Source: DATFYI01 sp035315125 | Lineage (GTDB): Bacteria; Chloroflexota; Anaerolineae; Anaerolineales; Anaerolineaceae | Direction of reading: 5' to 3' | Assembly (NCBI GenBank): GCA_035315125.1 | Contig: DATFYI010000228.1 | Location: forward strand, 1 to 24,919 | Length of the DNA stretch: 24,919 nucleotides | Shown here: positions 15,543 to 22,695 of the stretch, one piece after another | Numbering within the stretch: the stretch's first letter is position 1 | How the letters are laid out: every line of letters starts with the position of its first letter | The notes under the pieces: model-generated | Told to the model about the DNA's origin: nothing | What the model saw: only the letters and a program-made list of their open reading frames with translations | Database searches by the model: none | Program-made: the position numbers and the translations under genes

Positions 15543-18116
15543 TCATTGAGCTGGGCTGTTGGTGCAAACATCCGGGATAGCCCCGGAAGTTAAATACGAC
15601 GGCTTAGTGCCTTGATTAACTAATATCACTTCAGCCTGAAAATAATGAGCCTGCATGCACCCTGCCAGCAGGACATCGGCGGCGTTTGGGAAATATCCCG
15701 GCGACTGGTCAATTGGGAAGACCACTAACGGGTTCTGGCTACCAACTACCGAGAAAACCAGGCGAGCGAAATTCAACCCCGTATAGCCAGTTTTGGCTGT
15801 TTTTGGCTCGTTCTCGCCTTTATCATAAAATCTGGGATAGAGTGCTCGTCCGGAAATAAAAGTAATACCCGGCTGTTGCAATAATTGCGCGGCTGCCTGA
15901 ATCTGTCCTGATTGGTTTTCCTTTTTCAAATCGAGCATAAGTTGACCCTTCACCTGCAGCGCTGCTTGATGGGGATAACGCACTGGAAAAACTATTTCTG
16001 ATAAGGGTAAGGACAAACCCACCAACAAAAAGACCAACCCGATTAATCCGACCTGCCAAATAAATGATTTTGAAGTTGGAGCCGAGGTGTGCGATTCTAA
16101 ACTGGAAGGAGATACTATTAATCCGCCTGTTCTGTTGGTTTCCTGGCTTAATAATAAAAGGCACCAGAGAGCTATTTGCGCCACGCCAATCGCGTAATAT
16201 AAAATAGCCACCCAATCAACAGGCAGAATAAAGCGTTCCCCTGAGCTGCGAAAAAACGCAGTACTGAAGTTGTAGGCCAAATTTACAAATAGAGGTGCAA
16301 TGCCTATCGCCCCCAATCGTTTCGTGACGGCTGCCAGCCCGGCTGCGATAATCCCCAAATTTGCCAATAAAATCAGTGTTTGGGCGGTTGTAAGATTGCC
16401 AGCCCAGGCTTGCCAAAAAGGCATGGTAGGCCAGATCAGTTCATTGAAATCCGCTATTTTAAACCGGATTGGAAAGACCAGTATGCTGCCAATTTCGTTG
16501 TTGATAAAATGTGCTGAAATTGCTCGGGTTGCCTCGGCGGGATGTTGCAGGATTCCTTGCAAAGCCATACGAGTCAATCGTGCTGAATATTGTGATATAT
16601 TTTCGCCGGGCAGTTGTGGGATTATGTTGTCAAATGAAATACCATTGTAACGTTGGGCCAGCACCATTGTTTGGGATGCAGGATTATCCAGGGCGAATCC
16701 CCCTGCGATCCTCCAGTTACGTACATACCAGGGTGTCAGGCAGACAATCAATCCAAACCCGATAAAAACGGCGCCCCGCAGCCAGGTTTTCCAGTTTTTA
16801 AGGCCCAGCCAGAGCAGCGCTGTCAATAAGATCAATGGCAGTACCGAAAAACTCTGAGTTCGGATCAGCATGGCCATGCCCAGAAAACCACCGGAGGCGG
16901 TGGCTGAAGACCAGCGACCGGGATTCTTTGCCCAGCGTAAAAAGAACCAGATAAATGCAGCCAGACATAGTGCGGTTGGAAGTTCAGAAAAATAAAGTTT
17001 CGAATAGGAAATATTATCAGTAAAAGGCGCGGATTGAATGGCAGTCAGCTCTCGGAAAATGACCAGCAGGGCGGCCATAAAACCTGCCGGCCGGCTGTGT
17101 AATTCGTTCCCAATACAATAAAGCAGCACCGGAAAAAGTGCCAGCACCAGGGTTTGCAAAAAGATTACTTGCAAATAATTTTGCCCTGTTAAAAGATGCA
17201 GACCGGCCAGAAAGACAATATACAACGGCCGCTGCGGTATTGAATCGCCCAGAAACCCACCGCCCACCAACAAACTTTGGGCATACTGATCATAAGTTGC
17301 GCCATCGGAAAAAGGGTATATTTCGTTGTTTGGCAGACGCCCTGGAGTAGCAAAATAACCAGGGATTAATGGATGCCCGGCCCATAGCACTACTGCCATG
17401 ATCCATATGGCCAGACAAATCCATAAACCAGTCTTTTTCCCGTGCAAATAACGCATCAGTACCCAGTAAAAGATCAGGCTAAACATTGCCGCCAGACCGA
17501 TTTGCCATTCCATCAGTGGCACCCCCGGCTCGCCCCATGAACCCACCGAATCAGGCTGTTTATCTAAGCCGGTAAAGACAACCAACATGCAGCCAAGGGC
17601 TAAAAAAATCCAGATCCACAAAAAGCGCTTAACAGAACTGCTTACTGGACTGTTGATTTGGTTCACAATCAGTTTATGATAAACCAGCAGGATTAATCCC
17701 GTCAGCAAAACTCCTGATATAGTTAGCCAATTCAAGAATGGAGCAAGCCTTGTAGCATAAGCCAGGTACGAAAATGTCCCACTATTCTTGTATGCGATTT
17801 TTAGCCAATCGAGTAAAACCTGGGACACCAAAATGATTGTAATAGAAAGACCCAGTCCAACACACCAAAACCGGCCGGTTTGAGCCAATTTCAACCAATG
17901 TACCCGCCATTCGGGTTTTAATAAAAGCAGGACAAGCAGGATTGCCTGAGTCAGCACACACAGGCTGAATAAACCGAGAATTGCCAGCCTTTGGAATGAA
18001 TAACCGCTGGCAAAATCTGAAGGTAACCTGGCGAGTACAATTAATAAATAGAACCCGCTGGCTAATGTGGCCGTAAAAAAAGTCGCCCAGGCAGCAAAGG
18101 GTTTAGAATATGTCAT
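15543..18116 (-). CDS. Large GT39-like (GT-C) membrane glycosyltransferase
   Basis: GT-C glycosyltransferases use polyprenyl-phosphate sugars and transfer the sugar outside the membrane, onto lipids, polymers or proteins. The 857-residue product has more than a dozen hydrophobic segments. A glycosyltransferase-39-like stretch starts at about 265: SDGATYDQYAQSLLVGGGF (acidic residue D271) and QRPLYIVFLAGLHLLTG, then several helices and an LTPWYVRNW segment. The acidic residue of the first external loop is the likely catalytic base by family analogy. Unusually, about 260 residues with six or seven extra hydrophobic helices precede this loop, where most relatives have one helix. The C-terminal ~130 residues after the last helix are soluble and probably extracytoplasmic. 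A good promoter lies 36-64 bases upstream. Substrate cannot be inferred. Confidence 0.82.
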   Translation of the reverse strand: MTYSKPFAAWATFFTATLASGFYLLIVLARLPSDFASGYSFQRLAILGLFSLCVLTQAILLVLLLLKPEWRVHWLKLAQTGRFWCVGLGLSITIILVSQVLLDWLKIAYKNSGTFSYLAYATRLAPFLNWLTISGVLLTGLILLVYHKLIVNQINSPVSSSVKRFLWIWIFLALGCMLVVFTGLDKQPDSVGSWGEPGVPLMEWQIGLAAMFSLIFYWVLMRYLHGKKTGLWICLAIWIMAVVLWAGHPLIPGYFATPGRLPNNEIYPFSDGATYDQYAQSLLVGGGFLGDSIPQRPLYIVFLAGLHLLTGQNYLQVIFLQTLVLALFPVLLYCIGNELHSRPAGFMAALLVIFRELTAIQSAPFTDNISYSKLYFSELPTALCLAAFIWFFLRWAKNPGRWSSATASGGFLGMAMLIRTQSFSVLPLILLTALLWLGLKNWKTWLRGAVFIGFGLIVCLTPWYVRNWRIAGGFALDNPASQTMVLAQRYNGISFDNIIPQLPGENISQYSARLTRMALQGILQHPAEATRAISAHFINNEIGSILVFPIRFKIADFNELIWPTMPFWQAWAGNLTTAQTLILLANLGIIAAGLAAVTKRLGAIGIAPLFVNLAYNFSTAFFRSSGERFILPVDWVAILYYAIGVAQIALWCLLLLSQETNRTGGLIVSPSSLESHTSAPTSKSFIWQVGLIGLVFLLVGLSLPLSEIVFPVRYPHQAALQVKGQLMLDLKKENQSGQIQAAAQLLQQPGITFISGRALYPRFYDKGENEPKTAKTGYTGLNFARLVFSVVGSQNPLVVFPIDQSPGYFPNAADVLLAGCMQAHYFQAEVILVNQGTKPSYLTSGAIPDVCTNSPAQ

Positions 18117-18151
18117 ATTATTTTGAGGACCCCTCTTGAATAAGCGAAGGG

Positions 18152-18180
18152 ATTATAACATTAGGGAATTTTCACAACAA
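18152..18180 (-). promoter_or_regulatory. Promoter for the GT39-like gene
   Basis: On the - strand TTGTTG (18175-18180) and a perfect TATAAT (18152-18157) are separated by 17 bases. The predicted start lies about 30 bases before ATG 18116, with AGAGGGG in between as possible ribosome site. Confidence 0.6.
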
Positions 18181-18199
18181 CAATTTTTGGTAACTATTT

Positions 18200-18246
18200 A
18201 AATCAATCACCGGAGCATTGATAAAAAATGCTCCGGTGATTGATTT
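18200..18246 (-). terminator. Strong hairpin after clpP, probable terminator
   Basis: A perfect 20-bp stem (18200-18219 with 18227-18246, core CACCGGAGCATT) with a 7-base loop begins 16 bases after the clpP stop. On the - strand it is followed by TAAATAG, not a clean T-run, so termination may rely on stem strength. It separates clpP from the GT39 promoter. Confidence 0.65.
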
Positions 18247-18262
18247 TCAAAGGATCTGGAGA

Positions 18263-18880
18263 TCACTTTAATTTCTTGATTTCAGGTATTTCCATAACGT
18301 GGTCTACCAGGCCGTACTGGACAGCCTGTTCTGCATTCATATAAAAATCTCGTTGGGTATCCCGCACAATCACGTCCAGGGGCTGGCCAGTATGGGCTGA
18401 CATGATTTCATTCAGGCGAGCTTTAAGTCGCAAAATTTCCTTGGCCTGGATTTCAATTTCGGTTGCCTGACCTTGAGCGCCGCCCAATGGCTGGTGAATG
18501 TGGATGGTGGCATTTGGCAGGGCATAGCGTTGACCTTTAGAGCCAGCCGTCAGCAGCACTGTTCCAAATGAGGCAGTCACGCCAACCGCCAGGGTACTGA
18601 TCGGATTGGGGATCATCTGCATCGCGTCATAAATGGCCATTCCCGAGTAGATGACTCCTCCAGGAGAATTAATATACATTTGAATGGGGGCTTCACGATC
18701 CTGGTTGCTCAAATAAAGCAGTTGAGCTACGATCACATTGGCGGATTGATCGTCGATCTCGGAGCCAACAAAAACGATGCGGTTATGCAGTAGCAGCGAA
18801 TAAATATCATAGGCTCTTTCGCCGCGATCGGTCATTTCGGTGACCATCGGTACTAAGGAAAATGGATTTTGGTTTTTCAT
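18263..18880 (-). CDS. clpP: ATP-dependent Clp protease proteolytic subunit
   Basis: ClpP forms the barrel-shaped serine protease that degrades proteins fed by ClpX, ClpC or ClpA. The 205-residue product has the full catalytic triad: S104 in GVTASFGTVL, H129 in IHIHQPLGG, and D178 in RDTQRDFYM, with the same spacing (25 and 49 residues) as in E. coli ClpP. The IYINSPGG-type oxyanion element appears as MYINSPGG. In place of the usual ASMGA around the serine it has ASFGT. AGGA lies eight bases before ATG 18880. No clpX is adjacent. The gene follows the marR-oxidoreductase pair after 57 bases and may be partly read from it; a strong hairpin follows the stop. Confidence 0.97.
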   Translation of the reverse strand: MKNQNPFSLVPMVTEMTDRGERAYDIYSLLLHNRIVFVGSEIDDQSANVIVAQLLYLSNQDREAPIQMYINSPGGVIYSGMAIYDAMQMIPNPISTLAVGVTASFGTVLLTAGSKGQRYALPNATIHIHQPLGGAQGQATEIEIQAKEILRLKARLNEIMSAHTGQPLDVIVRDTQRDFYMNAEQAVQYGLVDHVMEIPEIKKLK

Positions 18881-18937
18881 TTGATTATCCTGTTCTTTTT
18901 ATAAAAATGATGATTGATAGAAAATTGATTGTTACCC

Positions 18938-19348
18938 TTATTTTACTTTCCGGTTCAATGGCACGCCAGCATCAGTTTCCAGACCCCAACCGATGATTTG
19001 GATCGGTGTAATGCGGATGAGCGCATCATCTGCATTATAACGGGAGTCGAATAGGGCTTTTCCACCGGTGGGGAAAGTCTGGGCAGTTCCACGAATTTCT
19101 ACCCCACGCGGACGCCATGGCGGTAAAACATCATCGACAACAAAAGCAACGTTGGGGTTATTCAGCACATTGCGAAATTTTTTGCTTTTACTCATGAATT
19201 TTCCGCCGATTTCAATCACATCGAGTTCTGCACTGTAGTGAAAACCGACTGGCGCAATTTGTGGCTTACCTTGCGGGGTAACTGTTGCCAACCGGCCCAG
19301 GCGTTGGCTTTGAAGATACTCAATTTCTTTTGGTGTAAAAACGCTCAT
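18938..19348 (-). CDS. PPOX-class (F420-dependent type) flavin oxidoreductase family protein
   Basis: The 136-residue protein has the split-barrel fold of the pyridoxamine-phosphate-oxidase superfamily: FTPKEIEYLQSQRLGRLATV, GKPQIAPVGF, KSKKFRNVLNNPNVAFVVDD, and a final TPIQIIGWGLET. The set matches the PPOX-class F420-dependent oxidoreductases, which reduce a substrate with a flavin or deazaflavin cofactor; cofactor and substrate are not decided by sequence alone. ATG 19348 is chosen, two bases after the marR stop, with AAAGGA about ten bases upstream; TTG 19354 is an alternative that would overlap marR. Tight coupling with a MarR gene suggests a role in detoxifying or modifying the compound that MarR senses. 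Confidence 0.88.
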   Translation of the reverse strand: MSVFTPKEIEYLQSQRLGRLATVTPQGKPQIAPVGFHYSAELDVIEIGGKFMSKSKKFRNVLNNPNVAFVVDDVLPPWRPRGVEIRGTAQTFPTGGKALFDSRYNADDALIRITPIQIIGWGLETDAGVPLNRKVK

Positions 19349-19350
19349 TA

Positions 19351-19806
19351 TCAAGAATTCCTTTCAAATTTTAAATCCTGTAAGTTAGCTCTCACTCTCT
19401 CAAGGAAATTGCGTAAGATATCCTGCTCTTCATCTGTCAAAACGTTAAAAGTTTCTTCATCTAGATTTTGCCAGACGTTGTTGAGAGAAGAACATAATTC
19501 TTGCCCTCGTTCAGTAATGTGAACCAATGTTATTCGGCGATCGAAGGGATGAGGTAACCTCTGGCTCAATCCGGATCTTTCCATACGGTTGAGGCTCTTT
19601 GTAAGTGTGGCAGGCTGGATGCAGAGCTTTTCTGCCAGAGCAGTTTGTGATTGCCCATCCTGCATTTGAAGATGCATCAAAATTTGCTCTTGCCCGTTAT
19701 AGAGACCCAAAGGTCTGAGCATCTGCCGTGCGCGATCGTGATGTGCCTTTGTCACTTGCATCAAGAGATAACCCAATGTACCACTAAGCGTGCAATCTTC
19801 ATCCAA
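19351..19806 (-). CDS. MarR-family transcriptional regulator
   Basis: MarR proteins are dimeric winged-helix repressors that leave DNA on binding small aromatic or oxidising ligands. The 151-residue product has the typical layout: an N-terminal dimer helix (TLGYLLMQVTKAHHDRARQ) and the winged helix with QTALAEKLCIQPATLTKSL as recognition region. RRITLVHITERGQEL forms the wing and next helix, and C-terminal dimer helices follow. A Cys (C80) lies at the start of the recognition region and could be redox-sensitive. The start is TTG 19806 with GGGAGGT seven bases upstream; the ATG two bases on is out of frame. It overlaps nothing and is followed after two bases by the oxidoreductase. The perfect palindrome 22 bases upstream suggests autorepression. 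Confidence 0.94.
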   Translation of the reverse strand: MDEDCTLSGTLGYLLMQVTKAHHDRARQMLRPLGLYNGQEQILMHLQMQDGQSQTALAEKLCIQPATLTKSLNRMERSGLSQRLPHPFDRRITLVHITERGQELCSSLNNVWQNLDEETFNVLTDEEQDILRNFLERVRANLQDLKFERNS

Positions 19807-19828
19807 TGCTCGAACCTCCCACCTGCAT

Positions 19829-19850
19829 TATTATTAGCCGGCTAATAATA
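19829..19850. promoter_or_regulatory. 22-bp perfect palindrome, probable MarR operator
   Basis: A perfect 22-base palindrome centred on TTAGCCGGCTAA, with TATTA/TAATA outer arms, spans the predicted marR transcription start and abuts the -10 element. Length and placement fit a MarR dimer site, so binding would block the promoter. A partial half-site (CGGCTAGTATT, 19889-19899) lies nearer the ffh promoter. Confidence 0.7.
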
Positions 19851-19878
19851 TTTTAGTTCATATTATTGGGATAATCAA
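19850..19878 (-). promoter_or_regulatory. marR promoter
   Basis: On the - strand TTGATT (19873-19878) and TAAAAT (19850-19855) are 17 bases apart. The predicted start falls near 19843, inside the 22-bp palindrome. Confidence 0.65.
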
Positions 19879-19921
19879 TCTAGACCTTCGGCTAGTATTT
19901 ATACGTGGAAAAAATATCCCC

Positions 19922-19950
19922 TTGACCATTCCTGGCATACAGGCTAAAAT
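19922..19950 (+). promoter_or_regulatory. ffh promoter
   Basis: TTGACC (19922-19927) and TAAAAT (19945-19950) are separated by 17 bases, 5/6 at each hexamer. The expected start near 19957 gives a leader of about 64 bases. It is divergent from the marR promoter, the two -35 elements being 43 bases apart. Confidence 0.7.
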
Positions 19951-20020
19951 CCACAGATATATTTACCGCCCAACCCGGGAGGTGGATTTATTATTGTATA
20001 TAAAGGAATAAGAAAAAGCA

Positions 20021-21343
20021 TTGTTCGAAACGCTCAGTGAACGACTAAACCAGGTCTTCCAACAGCTTCGCCGTCGGGGAAAACTTTCGGAGGCAGATGT
20101 TGATTCTGCCATGCGCGAGGTTCGTCTGGCTTTGTTGGAAGCTGACGTTAACTATAGTGTCGTAAAAGATCTTATAGCTCGGGTGAGAGCGCGAGCGGTT
20201 GGGGCGGAGGTCTCTAAAGCTTTAAACCCTGCTCAACAAGTGATAAAGATCGTTCACGAAGAATTAATCGCCACATTGGGTGAACCGGCTCGTCTTTCGT
20301 TGAGTGGGGAACGACCTCGCGCCATCATGATGGTAGGTTTACAGGGCTCCGGTAAAACGACTGCTGCTGCTAAACTAGCCAGAATATTAAGATCGCAAGG
20401 GGAACGGGTAATGCTGGTGGCTGCAGATCCATACCGGCCGGCAGCCATTAAGCAATTGCAAACTCTCGGCGAAAAGATCGGCGTGCCGGTTTTTACACAA
20501 CCGGGAGTTTTACCACCCAAGCTGGCCGCACAGGCACTGGATCAGGCCCAGAAAGGTGGTGTTTCAGTCATGATTGTGGATACCGCCGGTCGTTCGCAGC
20601 TCGACCAACCATTAATGGATGAGCTAAAAGCCATCAGCAAAGAGTTGCCTATTTCGGAGATACTGCTGGTGGTTGACGCGATGATTGGTCAGGAAGCTTT
20701 GCACATTGCCGAAGGTTTCCGTGATAATGTTTCCCTGACCGGATTAATCCTGACCAAAATGGATGGCGATGCCCGCGGTGGCGCGGCTATTTCAATTCGC
20801 ACTGTTACCGGGGTGCCGATTAAATTCCTGGGTACCGGCGAGAGTGTGGAAGCCCTGGAAAGTTATGATCCACAACGGTTGGCTTCCCGGATCTTGGGAA
20901 TGGGTGATGTACTCGGCCTGATCGAGAAGGCTGAAGCTGCTTATGACCAGAAAATCACCCAAGAAGAAGCTGAAAAAATGCTTTCGGGTCGATTTACCCT
21001 GGAAGATTTTGCCAACCAACTGCGACAGATCCGTAAGATGGGACCGTTCTCGCAGATCATGGAAATGTTGCCTGGCAATATGGGACAAATGGCCCGCAAT
21101 GTATCCCCACAGGATGCTGAGCGGTCGCTGAAATTGACAGAAGCTATTTTAAATTCAATGACAATTAATGAAAGGAAAAGTCCGGATATTTTGAACGCCA
21201 GCCGGCGACGCAGAATAGCGCGCGGCTCCGGAACAGAAGTACAGGATGTGAATCGTGTATTAAAACAGTTTCGCGAGGCGCAACGCCTTGTTAAAACTTT
21301 ACAAAAAACAGGCGGACGCGGAATGCCACGTCTGTTTGGTTAG
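20021..21343 (+). CDS. ffh: Signal recognition particle protein Ffh
   Basis: Ffh binds the SRP RNA and signal sequences of nascent proteins and, with FtsY, targets ribosomes to the membrane translocon. The 440-residue protein has the N domain (MFETLSERLNQVF) and the G domain with GLQGSGKTT (106-114), DTAGR (from D187) and TKMDGDARGG. The Met-rich M domain includes MGPFSQIMEMLPGNMGQM and the RNA-contacting RRRRIARGSGT. Start is TTG 20021, which restores the family N-terminus MFE.L; AAAGGA lies 13 bases upstream, a long spacing. A second, stronger ribosome site (GGGAGGTG at about 19977) lies further upstream before a 5-codon mini-ORF (TTG 19994 to TAA 20011). rpsP follows 124 bases downstream. 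Confidence 0.97.
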   Translation: MFETLSERLNQVFQQLRRRGKLSEADVDSAMREVRLALLEADVNYSVVKDLIARVRARAVGAEVSKALNPAQQVIKIVHEELIATLGEPARLSLSGERPRAIMMVGLQGSGKTTAAAKLARILRSQGERVMLVAADPYRPAAIKQLQTLGEKIGVPVFTQPGVLPPKLAAQALDQAQKGGVSVMIVDTAGRSQLDQPLMDELKAISKELPISEILLVVDAMIGQEALHIAEGFRDNVSLTGLILTKMDGDARGGAAISIRTVTGVPIKFLGTGESVEALESYDPQRLASRILGMGDVLGLIEKAEAAYDQKITQEEAEKMLSGRFTLEDFANQLRQIRKMGPFSQIMEMLPGNMGQMARNVSPQDAERSLKLTEAILNSMTINERKSPDILNASRRRRIARGSGTEVQDVNRVLKQFREAQRLVKTLQKTGGRGMPRLFG

Positions 21344-21367
21344 CCCGGTGAGATGAGAATGTATCCA

Positions 21368-21386
21368 AACGCTATCCTCCAGCGTT
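21368..21386 (+). other. Small hairpin between ffh and rpsP
   Basis: AACGCT and AGCGTT form a 6-bp stem with a 7-base loop, followed by a pyrimidine-rich CCCTCTTACTTTCT, so it could be a weak terminator or processing site. A second imperfect dyad (CCAGATCA and TGATCACTGG, about 21416-21445) lies just before the rpsP ribosome site. Confidence 0.3.
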
Positions 21387-21467
21387 CCCTCTTACTTTCT
21401 ATAAACACCCGGCGCCAGATCATTTTCAAACTGTTGATCACTGGATAACAAGAGGAGACATATCCAA

Positions 21468-21824
21468 ATGGTTCGAATTCGTTTACGTCGCATCGGTCTG
21501 CGAAATCAGCCCAGTTATCGTATTATGGCCGCGGACAAGGAAAGCCCACGTGATGGCCGATTCCTTGAAATCCTTGGCTTCTATAATCCCCGCACAGAAC
21601 CTTTTACACTTGAGGTGCATGAAGACCGCATTTATGAATGGATGAGCAAAGGTGCTCAACCCAGCGAATCAGTGCTCAAGTTATTTAAAAGTGTCGGGTT
21701 ATTAGACCGATTTGCTCGCTATAAAGCTGGCGAACCGGTTGAAACATTGCTGGCTGAAGCAAAAACTGTTTATGAAGCCCGCAAGGTAAATCCAAAAACC
21801 CGTCAAGAAGCTCAGGTTGCCTAA
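21468..21824 (+). CDS. rpsP: 30S ribosomal protein S16
   Basis: S16 is an early-binding protein of the small ribosomal subunit and helps fold the 5' domain of 16S rRNA. The sequence starts MVRIRLRRIGLRNQPSYRIM and contains DGRFLEILGFYNP, diagnostic for S16. At 118 residues it is longer than the usual 80-90 because of a polar C-terminal extension after the core (from about residue 86, LLAEAKTVYEARKVNPKTRQ). GAGGAG lies nine bases before ATG 21468. It is followed by khpA and rimM, the usual ribosome-assembly grouping. Confidence 0.97.
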   Translation: MVRIRLRRIGLRNQPSYRIMAADKESPRDGRFLEILGFYNPRTEPFTLEVHEDRIYEWMSKGAQPSESVLKLFKSVGLLDRFARYKAGEPVETLLAEAKTVYEARKVNPKTRQEAQVA

Positions 21825-21883
21825 GTACCTTCCGACAGAATTTGTATCCTGACGCGGTTGTCATTATAATAAAAGGAGTAACC

Positions 21884-22120
21884 GTGAAGGAATTGATCGA
21901 ATATATAGCCAGTTCGTTGGTTGATGATTCTGCACAAGTGCAGGTCAAGCAAATCCGAGCTGGAAATAAGATCCGCCTTGAATTGCGAGTTTCTAAGGAC
22001 GATATGGGCCGGGTCATTGGCAAGAGTGGCAGGGTAGCAAACGCCATGCGTATTCTGCTGCGAGTATCGGCTGCTCGCGAAGGCAAACAAGTTAGCCTGG
22101 ATGTTATCGAGCCGAGATGA
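21884..22120 (+). CDS. khpA: KH-domain RNA-binding protein KhpA
   Basis: KhpA is a small KH protein that, often with KhpB, binds many RNAs and in some bacteria influences cell elongation and division. The product is 78 residues starting at GTG 21884, preceded by AAAGGAG four bases upstream; an earlier in-frame ATG has no such site and would add a non-family N-terminus. The KH motif is DDMGRVIGKSGRVANAMRILL with the RNA-gripping GKSG loop. Gene position between rpsP and rimM is the common one for khpA. The stop overlaps the rimM start (ATGA), so the two are translationally coupled. Confidence 0.95.
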   Translation: MKELIEYIASSLVDDSAQVQVKQIRAGNKIRLELRVSKDDMGRVIGKSGRVANAMRILLRVSAAREGKQVSLDVIEPR

Positions 22121-22680
22121 GTCAGGCGGGCATGCATACACCTGGCAGTCGTAAGGATATTAAAGGCTCGCCCAAACCGGGCGAGCCTGAATATCTAGCC
22201 ATAGGTCGAATCCGTCGGCCACATGGTGTGCAGGGTGAGCTTTTAATGGATATTTTGACGGATTTTCCTGGGCGGTTATCTCCTGGAAAAACTGTTTACC
22301 TGGGTGAGAGGCATGATCCCTTCCAGATCAGTTCTATCAGGGCGCTGGATAAAACCCTGCTGATGAAACTTGAAGATGTTGAAGACACCGATCAGGCCGG
22401 TAGATTTAGGAATAAACTGGTTTACGTCAAGACGAAAGGATTGCCAACCCTTCCGGAAGGCGAATATTATTATCACCAGCTCGTGGGCCTTAAAGTGGTG
22501 GATGAGAGCGGGAATCTTCTAGGATCATTGGTTGAGATCCTTAAGACGGGGGCGAACGATGTGTATGTAGTTCATGCAGAAGATGGAAATGAAATCTTGC
22601 TTCCAGCGATTGATGCTGTGATACTTGAAGTGAATCTCGATCGGTCTGAAATACTCGTCAGACCACCTGAGTGGTTGTAA
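22117..22680 (+). CDS. rimM: 16S rRNA processing protein RimM
   Basis: RimM assists maturation of the 30S head and binds S19. The 187-residue product has the N-terminal RimM beta-barrel beginning LAIGRIRRPHGVQGELLM (about 28-44) and the C-terminal PRC-barrel (about 112-185) with YYYHQLVGLKVVDESG, LLGSLVEILKTGANDVYVV and LLPAIDAVILEVNL. The start ATG 22117 overlaps the khpA stop by four bases. This leaves a polar extension of about 27 residues before the barrel, longer than in many RimM proteins; no alternative start lies closer except ATG 22132. A GC-rich hairpin lies within the extension codons. The usual downstream partners trmD and rplS are absent; dprA follows after 15 bases. Confidence 0.96.
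   Translation: MSQAGMHTPGSRKDIKGSPKPGEPEYLAIGRIRRPHGVQGELLMDILTDFPGRLSPGKTVYLGERHDPFQISSIRALDKTLLMKLEDVEDTDQAGRFRNKLVYVKTKGLPTLPEGEYYYHQLVGLKVVDESGNLLGSLVEILKTGANDVYVVHAEDGNEILLPAIDAVILEVNLDRSEILVRPPEWL
22165..22187 (+). other. GC-rich hairpin inside the first codons of rimM
   Basis: GGCTCGCCC (22165-22173) and GGGCGAGCC (22179-22187) form a perfect 9-bp, GC-rich stem with an AAACC loop. It codes for part of the N-terminal extension (residues about 17-24). No T-run follows, so it is not a terminator; it could slow translation or mark an mRNA cleavage site. Confidence 0.5.
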
Positions 22681-22695
22681 CAGGTAAATCATTCT

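Noticed and set aside
15456..15593. 45-codon + strand ORF in the DegV/GT39 gap
   Set aside because: No ribosome site, it runs antisense into the end of the GT39-like gene, and its composition does not look coding.
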